DNA of 16,227 bases, taken from assembly GCA_046726955.1 (NCBI GenBank), contig JBKPBQ010000361.1, positions 1 through 16,227 on the forward strand, read 5' to 3'. The position numbers and the translations under genes were made by a program. This DNA comes from CAVPGH01 sp046726955 (GTDB lineage: Bacteria > Acidobacteriota > Vicinamibacteria > Fen-336). This document shows positions 1-7,126 of the stretch, piece after piece (the stretch's first letter is position 1; each line of letters opens with the position of its first letter). A model generated the notes under the pieces. That model saw only the letters and a program-made list of their open reading frames with translations. It did no database searches and was not told where the DNA came from.

Positions 1-478
1 GAACACGAGCATCGACGTGCAGCGCGTGTCCGAGCGCGTCCTCGCCGAGGGGCTGCGCGACCTGGGCGTCCTGCGGGGCAGCGTCGAGGAGCTCACGGAA
101 ACGGAAGCGGTGCGCGTCTTCTACCCGCACGGGATCGGGCACACGCTGGGGCTCGACGTGCACGACGTCCAAGGCCAAAGGAAGCGCCGCCTGCCGCTGC
201 CGCGCGGCTCCGGCCGCCTCCGCTTCCGCGCGCGCCTCGAGCCGGGCTTCGTGATCACGATCGAGCCCGGGATCTACTTCATGCCCGCGCTGCTCGGCGA
301 TCCGCGGATCCGCGAGGAGCACCGGAGCCGCATCGACTTCGACGGGGCCGAGCGCTGGGTGCCCGTGGGGGGCGTGCGCATCGAGGACGACGTGGTGGTG
401 CGCCGGCAGGGACCGCCCCGGAACCTCACGTCGGTGCCCAAGACGGTGGCCGCCGTGGAGGCGGCCTGCGGACGCTGA
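1..478 (+). CDS. pepQ: Xaa-Pro dipeptidase (prolidase, peptidase family M24B), 3' end only
   Basis: This is the C-terminal part of a di-metal 'pita-bread' aminopeptidase that cleaves Xaa-Pro dipeptides in the cytoplasm. The open frame enters from the left edge (codons from base 2), so the N-terminal domain and true start lie outside the window. Visible M24 signatures are HGIGHTLGLDVHDVQ (a metal-ligand His and the following HD), the LEPGFVITIEPGIYF segment with its metal-ligand Glu, and GVRIEDDVVV near the end with the last metal-ligand Glu. The long insert between the HD motif and the EPG motif, and the YFMPALL stretch after EPGIYF, resemble prolidase PepQ more than aminopeptidase P. The gene symbol rests on that resemblance. 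The stop TGA (476-478) is 1 nt from the stop codon of the convergent GYF_2 gene. The M24 family call is firm; PepQ versus a close M24B relative is less so. Confidence 0.88.
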   Translation, partial: NTSIDVQRVSERVLAEGLRDLGVLRGSVEELTETEAVRVFYPHGIGHTLGLDVHDVQGQRKRRLPLPRGSGRLRFRARLEPGFVITIEPGIYFMPALLGDPRIREEHRSRIDFDGAERWVPVGGVRIEDDVVVRRQGPPRNLTSVPKTVAAVEAACGR

Positions 479-479
479 G

Positions 480-1127
480 CTAGAGCGGACTGGTCGGAGG
501 TGGGGCGGAGGCTCTGGGAATCGTATCGGCGCCTGCGCACAGCCGTGGAGGCGACGTCTCCGTAGGCAGCGCCTCGAGCCGCCCGTGGTCGATGACGGAC
601 CCTTCCGGGAACTGGTTCATGCGGCGGAGCAGCAGCCACACCACGAGCGCGAGCATCAAGAAGATCGCCGCGAGCTGCAGCACCCGCGGGTTGAAGGCAG
701 GCTCCGTGTGCTTCCGCTTGCGGCGGCGTCGGCGACGCCGGCCCTCTTCGGAGACCGCACCCTCCGAGCCCACGCCTTCCGGCGTATCCGGCTCGTCGTC
801 CTCGTCGTCCTCGTCTTCGCCGCCCGCGGCGACGGCCGAGGAGCCGACCCGCGCCTCGTCATCGGTGGGCACCGGAGGCGGCTCGGCCGAGCCCGAGGCG
901 TCCCGCGGCTGTGCCTCCCTGGGGATCGGAGGCGGGAGCTCTAGGCGCAGCTCCTGCAGCTCGCCCGCCCTCGTCCAGTGCGAGAGCCCGCTCCGCCACA
1001 CGAGCGTCTTCTCGGGCGCGTCGAACGCGAGCAGCGCCTGTAACAGTCCGCGGCGGTCGAACGGGCCCTCGCGCCGCCCTTCGTGGACGTAGAACCAGCT
1101 CGGCTCCTCGTCGCTCCGGTGGATCAT
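480..1127 (-). CDS. GYF_2 (DUF4339) domain protein with one C-terminal membrane segment
   Basis: This is a 215-residue protein. Residues about 10-60 match the GYF_2 pattern (WFYVHEGRREGPF, then TLVWRSGLSHWTRAGEL), a small fold thought to bind proline-rich peptides. A low-complexity linker follows: proline-rich (65-87), strongly acidic (104-117), then a run of Arg/Lys (130-139). One hydrophobic helix (about 149-167) comes next, followed by a tail of about 48 residues. The Arg/Lys run just before the helix predicts that the GYF domain is cytoplasmic (positive-inside rule), with the short tail outside. ATG at 1125-1127 is the chosen start because the domain begins directly after it; no Shine-Dalgarno sequence is evident. 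The function and partner cannot be read from the sequence. It is divergent from the DUF2277 gene, with 49 nt between starts. Confidence 0.85.
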   Translation of the reverse strand: MIHRSDEEPSWFYVHEGRREGPFDRRGLLQALLAFDAPEKTLVWRSGLSHWTRAGELQELRLELPPPIPREAQPRDASGSAEPPPVPTDDEARVGSSAVAAGGEDEDDEDDEPDTPEGVGSEGAVSEEGRRRRRRRKRKHTEPAFNPRVLQLAAIFLMLALVVWLLLRRMNQFPEGSVIDHGRLEALPTETSPPRLCAGADTIPRASAPPPTSPL

Positions 1128-1176
1128 GGTCGGACTTTGCCGGGGAGATTAGCGCGAGTCGTGGTAAGAAGGAAGC

Positions 1177-1452
1177 ATGTGCCGAAACATCCGAACGCTG
1201 TTCAATTTCGAGCCTCCCGCCACGGACGAGGAGGTCCGGGCGGCGAGCCTGCAGTTCGTGCGCAAGCTGAGCGGCTTCCACCATCCCTCGAAGGTCAACG
1301 AGGAGGCATTCGCTCGCGCCATCGAGGAGACGGCGGCGGTGGCCCGGCGCCTCGTGGACTCGCTCGTCACGACCACCCCCGCGCGCAACCGCCAGGAGGT
1401 GGCGGCGCTCGCCAAGGCCCGGTCGGCGAAGCGGTTCGGCCGGAGCGCCTGA
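1177..1452 (+). CDS. DUF2277 family small protein
   Basis: This 91-residue protein starts MCRNIRTLFNFEPPAT, the typical opening of DUF2277, a widespread family of about 90 residues with no assigned function. Other conserved-looking blocks are AASLQFVRKLSGFHHPS and the C-terminal SAKRFGRS. It is predicted to be mainly helical and soluble, with a basic C-terminus and no signal peptide or membrane segment. The ATG at 1177 is preceded by AAGAAGGA (1166-1173), a Shine-Dalgarno-like sequence that is rather close (3 nt). The length is full for the family, so the gene looks intact. It stands alone: divergent from the GYF_2 gene and convergent with the mutase, whose stop is 10 nt away. I do not infer a function. 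Confidence 0.93.
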   Translation: MCRNIRTLFNFEPPATDEEVRAASLQFVRKLSGFHHPSKVNEEAFARAIEETAAVARRLVDSLVTTTPARNRQEVAALAKARSAKRFGRSA

Positions 1453-1462
1453 GGGCCCGCGC

Positions 1463-3220
1463 TCAGCTCCCCAACCCCAGCCGGTCCATCAGCGTGCGCT
1501 TGATCCGCGCCGCCCGCGCGTCGAGCTCGGCCCGCACCCGGTCCACCTCGTCGCGCGAGGCCACCCGGCCCACGAGCTCCAGGTAGAACTTGATCTTCGG
1601 CTCGGTTCCGCTCGGCCGGGCGATGAGCCGCGCCCCGTCCTCGGAGAAGAAGCTCAAGACGTCGGCGCGCGGCAGCGAGACCGGCGTGCGCTTGCCCGAA
1701 GGCGTTCTCTCCTCGCCCGCCCGAAGGTCCACGAGCCGCACGACCGCACTCTCCCCGATCGCCGCCGGCGGGTCGTTGCGCAGGGCCTCCATGGCCGCGG
1801 CGATGCGTGACTTGCCCGTGGCGCCCGGCAGCGTGACGGACCACTGGACCTGGTGGCTCATGCCGTGGGCCACGAGCAGCGCGTCCACGCGGTCGAGGAG
1901 CGTCTCGCCCCGACCCTTGAGGAAGCGCGCGAGCTCGGCGATGCGCAAGGCGGCGCCGATGCCGTCCTTGTCGCGCACGAGCGGGCCCACGGTGTAGCCG
2001 AGCGCTTCCTCGTAGCCGAAGACGAAGGCGTCGCCCGCCGCCTCCGCGCGGATCGCGCGGTCGCCGATCCACTTGAACCCCGTGAGCGTCTCGTCGTACG
2101 CGGCCCCGCGATCGCGGGCCATGCGCGAGAGGAGTGTGGACGAGACGATGGTCGTGACCACGAGCTTCCGGCGGCCGCCAGTGTCGGCGTGGGCCAAGGC
2201 GTCGTCGGCGAGGAGCCAGCCGATCTCGTTTCCGCTGAGCATCCGGAAGCCCTTGCCCTCGGGCACGGCCACGCCCAGGCGGTCGGCGTCGGGGTCGTTG
2301 GCGAGGACGAGCTCCGCGCCCACCTCCGCGGCGAGGGCGAGCGCGCGGTCCATCGCCCCCTTCTCCTCGGGATTCGGGAAGGCGACGGTGCGGAAGGAGC
2401 CGTCGGGATCGCTCTGGGCCGGCTCGACCGCGACCCCCTCAAACCCGACGCGGAGGAGCGCACGCCCGGCCAGCCGGTGGCCCACGCCGTGCATCGCCGT
2501 GTAGACGATGCGCAGCGGCGTCGCGTCGGGCGGGTGGACGGCGCCCCGGAAAAGGCCCTCGAGGTAGCCGGCTTCGACCGAGTCGTCCACAGTGCGGCGC
2601 AGACCGCGCGCGGCGGCGTCCGGAGGAGTGAGCCGCGCGATCTCGGGGACGCGGGGCGCCTTGGCGATCCTCTTCGCGATCTCCTCGTCCGCGGGGGGGA
2701 TGATCTGGGAGCCCGTCTCGCGATAGACCTTGTAGCCGTTGTCGCGCGGCGGGTTGTGGCTGGCCGTGACCATGACACCGGCGGCGGCCCCGAGGTGCGG
2801 CACCGCGAAAGAGCAGAACGGAGTCGGCACGGGATCGGGGAAGAGGTGCACGGGGATGCCGAGGGCGGCGAGGACCGCCGCCGCGTCCTCTGCGAACTGC
2901 CGGCTGGAGTGGCGTCCGTCGAAGGCGATCACAACTCCCCGCGCTCGCGCGTCGAGCGAAGACTGGTCGAGCAGCCACGAGCCGAGCCCGTGCGTGGCCT
3001 TGATCACGACCACGCGGTTCATCCGGCCCAGCCCCGCCTCCACGCGGCCGCGGAGCCCCGCGGTGCCGAACTCGAGGGGAGCCGCGAAGCGGTCGGCGAG
3101 GTCCTTGCGCGCGGCCTCGTCCCCGGCCTCCACGCGCGCGAGCAGCGCCTGGAGCTCGGCCCTCGTCTCGGGGTCGGGATCCTCGGCGAGGAAGGCGCGC
3201 GCGGCGGCGATCGAGTCCAC
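1463..3220 (-). CDS. Phospho-sugar mutase (phosphoglucomutase/phosphomannomutase, alpha-D-phosphohexomutase superfamily)
   Basis: The enzyme interconverts hexose 1- and 6-phosphates through a phosphoserine intermediate, supplying sugar phosphates for glycogen, envelope polysaccharide and nucleotide-sugar synthesis. In the 585-residue product I see FGTAGLRG (51-58), the catalytic loop TASHNP (152-157; Ser154 is the phosphoserine), the Mg-binding DPDADR loop (309-314), a GNEIG sugar-recognition motif, and the phosphate-binding RPSGTEPK (535-542). Length and layout fit the PgcA-type group of bacterial phosphoglucomutases/phosphomannomutases; the substrate cannot be fixed from motifs. The start is uncertain. 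GTG at 3218-3220, 5 nt after the S9 stop, gives the usual N-terminal length. GTG at 3248-3250 would overlap the S9 gene and add 10 residues. No strong Shine-Dalgarno sequence is visible, so translation is probably coupled to S9. It is the last gene of the HIT-S9-mutase operon. Confidence 0.93.
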   Translation of the reverse strand: MDSIAAARAFLAEDPDPETRAELQALLARVEAGDEAARKDLADRFAAPLEFGTAGLRGRVEAGLGRMNRVVVIKATHGLGSWLLDQSSLDARARGVVIAFDGRHSSRQFAEDAAAVLAALGIPVHLFPDPVPTPFCSFAVPHLGAAAGVMVTASHNPPRDNGYKVYRETGSQIIPPADEEIAKRIAKAPRVPEIARLTPPDAAARGLRRTVDDSVEAGYLEGLFRGAVHPPDATPLRIVYTAMHGVGHRLAGRALLRVGFEGVAVEPAQSDPDGSFRTVAFPNPEEKGAMDRALALAAEVGAELVLANDPDADRLGVAVPEGKGFRMLSGNEIGWLLADDALAHADTGGRRKLVVTTIVSSTLLSRMARDRGAAYDETLTGFKWIGDRAIRAEAAGDAFVFGYEEALGYTVGPLVRDKDGIGAALRIAELARFLKGRGETLLDRVDALLVAHGMSHQVQWSVTLPGATGKSRIAAAMEALRNDPPAAIGESAVVRLVDLRAGEERTPSGKRTPVSLPRADVLSFFSEDGARLIARPSGTEPKIKFYLELVGRVASRDEVDRVRAELDARAARIKRTLMDRLGLGS

Positions 3221-3225
3221 GAGAG

Positions 3226-5310
3226 TCAGGGCTTCGTCGGCTTCGTCCACTCGCCGAGCCAGGCGAGCACCGTTTCGTACCACTGCTTCGAGTTCTGGGG
3301 CTTCAGCACCCAATGGTTCTCGTCGGGGAAGAAGAGCAGCTTCGACGGCACGCCCTTGCGCTGGAGGGCGGTGAAGGTGGCGAGACCCTGGGTGTAGACG
3401 ACGCGGTAGTCCTTCCCGCCGTGGATGACGAGGGTCGGCGTCTTCCACTTGTCGATGGAGTCGATGGGGTCGTGCCGGGCAAAGCCTTCCGGCTTCTCCC
3501 AGAGAACGCCCCCGTGCTCCCACTCCGGGAACCAGAGCTCCTCGGTCATGAGGTAGGCCGTGCGCTCGTCGATGTTCCCGTCGTGAGTGACCAGGCAGCG
3601 GAAGCGGTCGGTGTGGCCGGCGATCCAGTTCACCATGTAGCCGCCGTAGGACCCTCCGAGCGCCGCCACGCGGTCGCCGTCCATGAACGAATAGCGGCCG
3701 AGGACGTAATCGAGGCCCGTCATGAGGTCCTCGTAGGGCTTGCCGCCCCAATCCCCGTTGATGGCGTCGGTGAAGGCCTGCCCGTAGCCCTCGGACCCGT
3801 GGAAGTCCACCATGACCGCGGCGTAGCCGGCGCCCGCGAAGGCTTGCGGATTCCAGCGGTAGTGGAAGTCGTTGCCGAAGGATCCCTGGGGACCGCCGTG
3901 GATCAGGAAGGCCACGGGGTACTTCTTGGCGGCATCGAAGTCCACGGGGCGCACGAGCCAGCCGTGCACCGTGTCCCCGGCCGCGCCCTTGAAGGTGAAC
4001 TGCTCGGGCGTGCCGAAGCGGGCCGAGGCGACCTTGTCGTCGTTGAGGTGCGTGATGCGCCTGCCGTCCTTGCCGTCGCGAGAGACGGTGTAGAGCTCGG
4101 TCGGGCCGAGGAGCGAGTTGCGGGCGAACAGGATCCGGCCCGACGCGCCCGCCGCTTGGGGATCGGACGTCTGGCCCTCGGCCACGACGATCCGCGCCTT
4201 GCCCGTGGCGGCGTCCATCGCGAAGACCGGTTGCTGTCCGAGGTGCTCGGGCGAGGAGAGCAGCTCGCGCCCGTCGGCCGTCCAGGCGAGGCTGCCCGGC
4301 GAGCGGTCGCCGCGCGGAGAGGCGTCGGCCCGCAGGTCGTGGATCGTCTCCCGTCCCGACGCCCAGTCGCGGAGCACGATCCGGTTGCGGTCGGCCTCGT
4401 AGCCCGCGCGGGCCATCGACAGGTAGGCGAGCGTCTTGCCGTCGGGCGAGAAGGCGGGATGGCCGTCCGTGCCCGGGCTCGAGCTGAGCTTGCGCGGAGG
4501 GGCGGAGCCATCCAGGGGAACCGTGAAGAGGTCGAAATTGGTGGACCAGGCCTCCTCGCGCCCGACGTCGCGAGCCGAAAAGACGATCGTCCGGCCGTCG
4601 GGCGAAATGGCGTAGTCGGCGCTGTCGCCCATGGGCTTGCTCGGGCAGTCGGCGTCCATCGCGGGCATGAGGTCCGTGGCTTTGCCCGTCGCGAGGTCGT
4701 AGGCGAAGAGGTGATTGCGCGTGCCGTCCGCCCAGGTGTCCCAGTGGCGGACGAACAGCCGGTCGTAGAGCTGGCCGGTGCTCTTGCTCTTGGCCTTCTC
4801 CTCGAGGGCCTTCTGCGTCTCCTCCGGGCTCTTGCCGGGGAAGACCGGCATCGACAGCACGAGGAGCTTGCCTCCGGGCACGACCTCGATCGCGTCCACG
4901 TCGAGGGGCAGCCGCGTCGTCTGCTCGGGCTCGCCGCCGTCGGCGGGAAGGCGGAAGACCTGCGCGCTGCCCGCCCGCGTGGAGACGAAGTAGAGCGTCT
5001 TGCCATCCGAGGCCCACCGCGCCTGGGTGTCGCTCGCCTCGTGGCTCGTGAGCCGGCGCGCCCCCGATCCGTCGAGCGCGGCCACCCAGATGTCGTTGCG
5101 GCCTTTGTTCGCGTCCATGTCCGTGACGCGCACGGTGAAGGCGACGCGCGTGCCGTCGGGGGAGACGCGGGGGTCGGAGATCCGGTCCATCGCCAGCATG
5201 TCGAGGACGGAGAACGGATGGGTCTCGGCGGCGCGCGTGGAAGCGCCCGCGAGCAGGAGGGCGGCGGGGGCGGCGATTCTCGAGAGAAGGCGGCTCGAGC
5301 GCCGCCTCAC
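3226..5310 (-). CDS. Exported S9 family peptidase (prolyl oligopeptidase / acylaminoacyl-peptidase type)
   Basis: This 694-residue serine peptidase probably acts on short peptides outside the inner membrane. The N-terminus is a signal peptide: RRRSS, then a hydrophobic Ala/Leu stretch and a likely cut near TRA-AE (about residue 27). A beta-propeller follows with repeated SPDG-type PD40/WD40-like blades (for example ISPDGRTIVFSA and FSPDGKTLAYLS). The C-terminal alpha/beta-hydrolase domain carries GGSYGGYM with nucleophile Ser554, HGGKD with Asp634, and DENHW with His666, so the catalytic triad is complete. I chose the GTG at 5308-5310 because it forms a GTGA overlap with the HIT stop and places the signal peptide at the extreme N-terminus. 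An ATG at 5382 would put 24 unrelated residues before it. The mutase gene follows 5 nt downstream. Confidence 0.95.
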   Translation of the reverse strand: MRRRSSRLLSRIAAPAALLLAGASTRAAETHPFSVLDMLAMDRISDPRVSPDGTRVAFTVRVTDMDANKGRNDIWVAALDGSGARRLTSHEASDTQARWASDGKTLYFVSTRAGSAQVFRLPADGGEPEQTTRLPLDVDAIEVVPGGKLLVLSMPVFPGKSPEETQKALEEKAKSKSTGQLYDRLFVRHWDTWADGTRNHLFAYDLATGKATDLMPAMDADCPSKPMGDSADYAISPDGRTIVFSARDVGREEAWSTNFDLFTVPLDGSAPPRKLSSSPGTDGHPAFSPDGKTLAYLSMARAGYEADRNRIVLRDWASGRETIHDLRADASPRGDRSPGSLAWTADGRELLSSPEHLGQQPVFAMDAATGKARIVVAEGQTSDPQAAGASGRILFARNSLLGPTELYTVSRDGKDGRRITHLNDDKVASARFGTPEQFTFKGAAGDTVHGWLVRPVDFDAAKKYPVAFLIHGGPQGSFGNDFHYRWNPQAFAGAGYAAVMVDFHGSEGYGQAFTDAINGDWGGKPYEDLMTGLDYVLGRYSFMDGDRVAALGGSYGGYMVNWIAGHTDRFRCLVTHDGNIDERTAYLMTEELWFPEWEHGGVLWEKPEGFARHDPIDSIDKWKTPTLVIHGGKDYRVVYTQGLATFTALQRKGVPSKLLFFPDENHWVLKPQNSKQWYETVLAWLGEWTKPTKP

Positions 5311-5723
5311 TTCGCCACCGCCGCGCGGATCTTCTCCGCGAGCTCGGGGCCTTCCTTCGCGTCGAGCGATCCCGCCTTCCACCCGATGCCGAGACCCGCG
5401 TCCGCGTACTTCGGGATGATGTGGAAGTGGACGTGGAAGACGGCCTGGTGCGCCGCCGCCCCGTTGTTCTGGAGCACGTTGTACGCCGTGGCGCCCGTGG
5501 CGGCGAGCACGGCCCGGCTCAAGCGGGGGAGGACACGGCCGATCGCCGCCGCCGACTCGTCGGACAGCGCGTCGAGCGTCGCCGCCGCTTCCTTGGGGAC
5601 GACGAGCGTGTGGCCGCGCGACAGGGGGCCGACGTCGAGGAAGGCGAGCACCTTGTCGTCCTCGTACACCCGATGGCAGGGAATCTCGCCGCGGATGATG
5701 CGGGAAAAGATCGTGTCGGTCAT
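5307..5723 (-). CDS. HIT family protein (histidine triad nucleotide hydrolase)
   Basis: This is a 138-residue cytoplasmic protein of the HIT superfamily, whose members hydrolyse nucleotide phosphoramidates or dinucleoside polyphosphates. It opens with the typical TIFSRIIRGEIPCHRVYEDD, continues with LDVGPLSRGHTLVVPK, and has a Gln-Asn-Asn-Gly segment before HVHFHIIP. The latter is the catalytic triad motif (His97, His99, His101, the middle His being the nucleophile). The length and start fit HinT-like proteins. ATG at 5721-5723 has no Shine-Dalgarno sequence. An extended -10-like TGCTAGCTT ends 8 nt before it, so the message may be leaderless. It is the first gene of the HIT-S9-mutase operon and is divergent from the M20D amidohydrolase. 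Confidence 0.95.
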   Translation of the reverse strand: MTDTIFSRIIRGEIPCHRVYEDDKVLAFLDVGPLSRGHTLVVPKEAAATLDALSDESAAAIGRVLPRLSRAVLAATGATAYNVLQNNGAAAHQAVFHVHFHIIPKYADAGLGIGWKAGSLDAKEGPELAEKIRAAVAK

Positions 5724-5731
5724 GACCGGTA

Positions 5732-5740
5732 AAGCTAGCA
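5732..5740 (-). promoter_or_regulatory. Extended -10-like element upstream of the HIT gene
   Basis: The minus strand reads TGCTAGCTT, fitting the extended -10 pattern TGnTAnnnT. It ends 8 nt before the ATG at 5723, so transcription would start within one or two bases of the start codon. No good -35 is evident. The assignment rests on the motif, its position and the missing Shine-Dalgarno sequence; in a GC-rich genome it could still be chance. Confidence 0.3.
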
Positions 5741-5762
5741 CAAGGCCGTCCGGGCGCGGGCG

Positions 5763-5771
5763 TGATAGCGT
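5763..5771 (+). promoter_or_regulatory. Extended -10-like element upstream of the M20D amidohydrolase
   Basis: TGATAGCGT fits TGnTAnnnT. A start about 7 nt downstream would give a leader of about 20 nt containing the GGAGG Shine-Dalgarno sequence (5789-5793) of the amidohydrolase. It is back to back with the HIT element within a 75-nt intergenic region, the only place promoters for these two divergent units could lie. Confidence 0.3.
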
Positions 5772-5788
5772 TGGCGCCGGCTCGCCAC

Positions 5789-5793
5789 GGAGG
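5789..5793 (+). promoter_or_regulatory. Ribosome binding site that decides the M20D start
   Basis: GGAGG lies 5 nt before GTG at 5799. The in-frame GTG at 5793 overlaps this sequence and cannot use it, so 5799 is the likely start. Confidence 0.7.
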
Positions 5794-5798
5794 TGGAC

Positions 5799-7109
5799 GT
5801 GAGCGCTCTCGTCGTCCTGTCGATGCTGTCCGCTGCGGCTGTCTCTCCCGCCGCCGGCGCCGCCGACGCGAGGGTGGAGGCGGCCGTGAAGAAGCACGCC
5901 CCCGCCGCGATCGAGGCGCGCCACCGGATCCACCAGAACCCTGAGCTGGGCAACCGCGAGACGAAGACGGCCGGGACGATCGCGGCCTTCTTGACCGGGC
6001 TCGGGCTCGAGCCGCGCACGGGCGTCGGCCGCACGGGCGTCGTGGCCAACCTCAAGGGCGGCCGGCCCGGCCCCTACGTGGCCGTGCGCGCGGACATGGA
6101 CGCCCTGCCCGTCACCGAGGACACGCCCTTCCCGTTCAAGTCCACCGCCCGCACCACCTGGCTCGGCCAGGAGGTGGGCGTCTCGCACGCCTGCGGCCAC
6201 GACGTGCACGTGGCCGTTCAGCTCGGAGTGGCCGCGGTCCTGGCGGGAATGAAGGCCGAGCTTCCCGGCGAGGTCCAGTTCATCTTCCAGCCCGCCGAGG
6301 AGGGCCCGCCGCCGGGAGAGGAGGGCGGGGCCGCGCTGATGCTGAAGGAAGGGCTCTGGACAGAGAGGAAGCCACAGGCGGTCTTCGGCCTCCACGCGTC
6401 CGCGCACGACGACGTGGGCACGCTCACGTACTGCTCGGGCCCGGCGCTGTCCGCGGCCGACGAGCTCGACATCACGATCAAGGGGAAGTCGGCGCACGGC
6501 GCGCGTCCGGACCTCGCGGTGGACCCGGTGGTCGTCGCCGCCGAAGCGGTGACCGCGCTCCAGACGATCCGCTCTCGGAACGTCCCGCCGAGCGCGCCGA
6601 GCGTGATCACGATCGGCGTCGTGCGGGGCGGCCAGCGGCGCAACATCATCCCCGCCGAGGTCGAGATGCAGGGGACGGTCCGCACGTTCGACCCGAAGGT
6701 CCAGGACCTCATCGAGCGGAGGATCCGCGAGGTCCTCGACGGCGTGACGCGAGCCGGCGGCGCAACCTTCGACCTCCGGTACAACCGGGCCTATCCCATG
6801 ACCATCAACGACGCCGCCCTGACCCGTCTGACCGTGCCGTCCCTCACGCGCGCGGTGGGCGCGGGCAAGGTCACGGAGGTGCAGCCGCTGCCCGCCTCAG
6901 AGGACTTCTCGTACTTCGCCAATGCCACGCCGGGCTTCTTCTACTTCCTGGGCACGCGCGGCCCAGGCACGGTCTCCGGCGACCACCACACGTCGACGTT
7001 CACGGCCGACGACGGCGCGATCCCGGTGGGCATGCGCGCGATGTCGTTCGTGCTGTTCGACTACCTGACGCGGGAGGCGCGGGCGTCCGCGAGCCGCGGG
7101 CGTCCCTAG
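5799..7109 (+). CDS. Exported M20D family amidohydrolase (amino-acid or peptide N-acyl hydrolase)
   Basis: This 436-residue protein is of the M20D metallopeptidase group (IAA-amino-acid hydrolase, N-acetyl-diaminopimelate deacetylase and aminobenzoyl-glutamate hydrolase relatives), which removes acyl groups from amino acids or small peptides. An N-terminal hydrophobic segment ending in an Ala-rich AGA-type site is a probable signal peptide (about 20 residues). Motifs: RHRIHQNPELG near the mature start, RADMDALPV, the metal-binding HACGHD (Cys132, His134), QPAEEG (Glu167/Glu168), GLHAS (His199), and GDHHTSTF near the end (His396/397). The dimerisation lid domain sits between about residues 215 and 325. 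All expected metal ligands are present. The substrate is unknown; export argues for scavenging of extracellular acyl-amino acids or peptides. The phosphatase gene begins 17 nt downstream, so the two are probably co-transcribed. Confidence 0.94.
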   Translation: MSALVVLSMLSAAAVSPAAGAADARVEAAVKKHAPAAIEARHRIHQNPELGNRETKTAGTIAAFLTGLGLEPRTGVGRTGVVANLKGGRPGPYVAVRADMDALPVTEDTPFPFKSTARTTWLGQEVGVSHACGHDVHVAVQLGVAAVLAGMKAELPGEVQFIFQPAEEGPPPGEEGGAALMLKEGLWTERKPQAVFGLHASAHDDVGTLTYCSGPALSAADELDITIKGKSAHGARPDLAVDPVVVAAEAVTALQTIRSRNVPPSAPSVITIGVVRGGQRRNIIPAEVEMQGTVRTFDPKVQDLIERRIREVLDGVTRAGGATFDLRYNRAYPMTINDAALTRLTVPSLTRAVGAGKVTEVQPLPASEDFSYFANATPGFFYFLGTRGPGTVSGDHHTSTFTADDGAIPVGMRAMSFVLFDYLTREARASASRGRP

Positions 7110-7126
7110 CCGGGCCACCTCCGCCG

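Noticed and set aside
592..1092. Serine-rich plus-strand open frame opposite the GYF_2 gene
   Set aside because: The Ser/Arg runs are the reverse reading of the acidic and basic linker codons. There is no start signal.
3221..5017. N-terminal extension of the mutase frame through the S9 gene (1184 codons in total)
   Set aside because: Only the part after about 3220 matches the mutase family. The upstream part is an out-of-frame reading of the S9 gene, not a fusion protein.
5311..5382. ATG start at 5382 for the S9 peptidase
   Set aside because: It would place 24 charged residues before the signal peptide and overlap the HIT gene by 76 nt. The GTGA overlap at 5310 is the better start.
3313..5802. 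829-codon plus-strand open frame opposite the S9 and HIT genes
   Set aside because: It is fully antisense to two genes with complete family motifs. The translated product is rich in Arg/Ala/Val with no recognisable domain. Long antisense frames arise from the GC-rich third codon position here.
5724..6497. 396-codon minus-strand frame extending the HIT protein upstream
   Set aside because: The extension is antisense to the M20D gene and lacks any domain. HIT proteins normally begin at the ATG at 5723.
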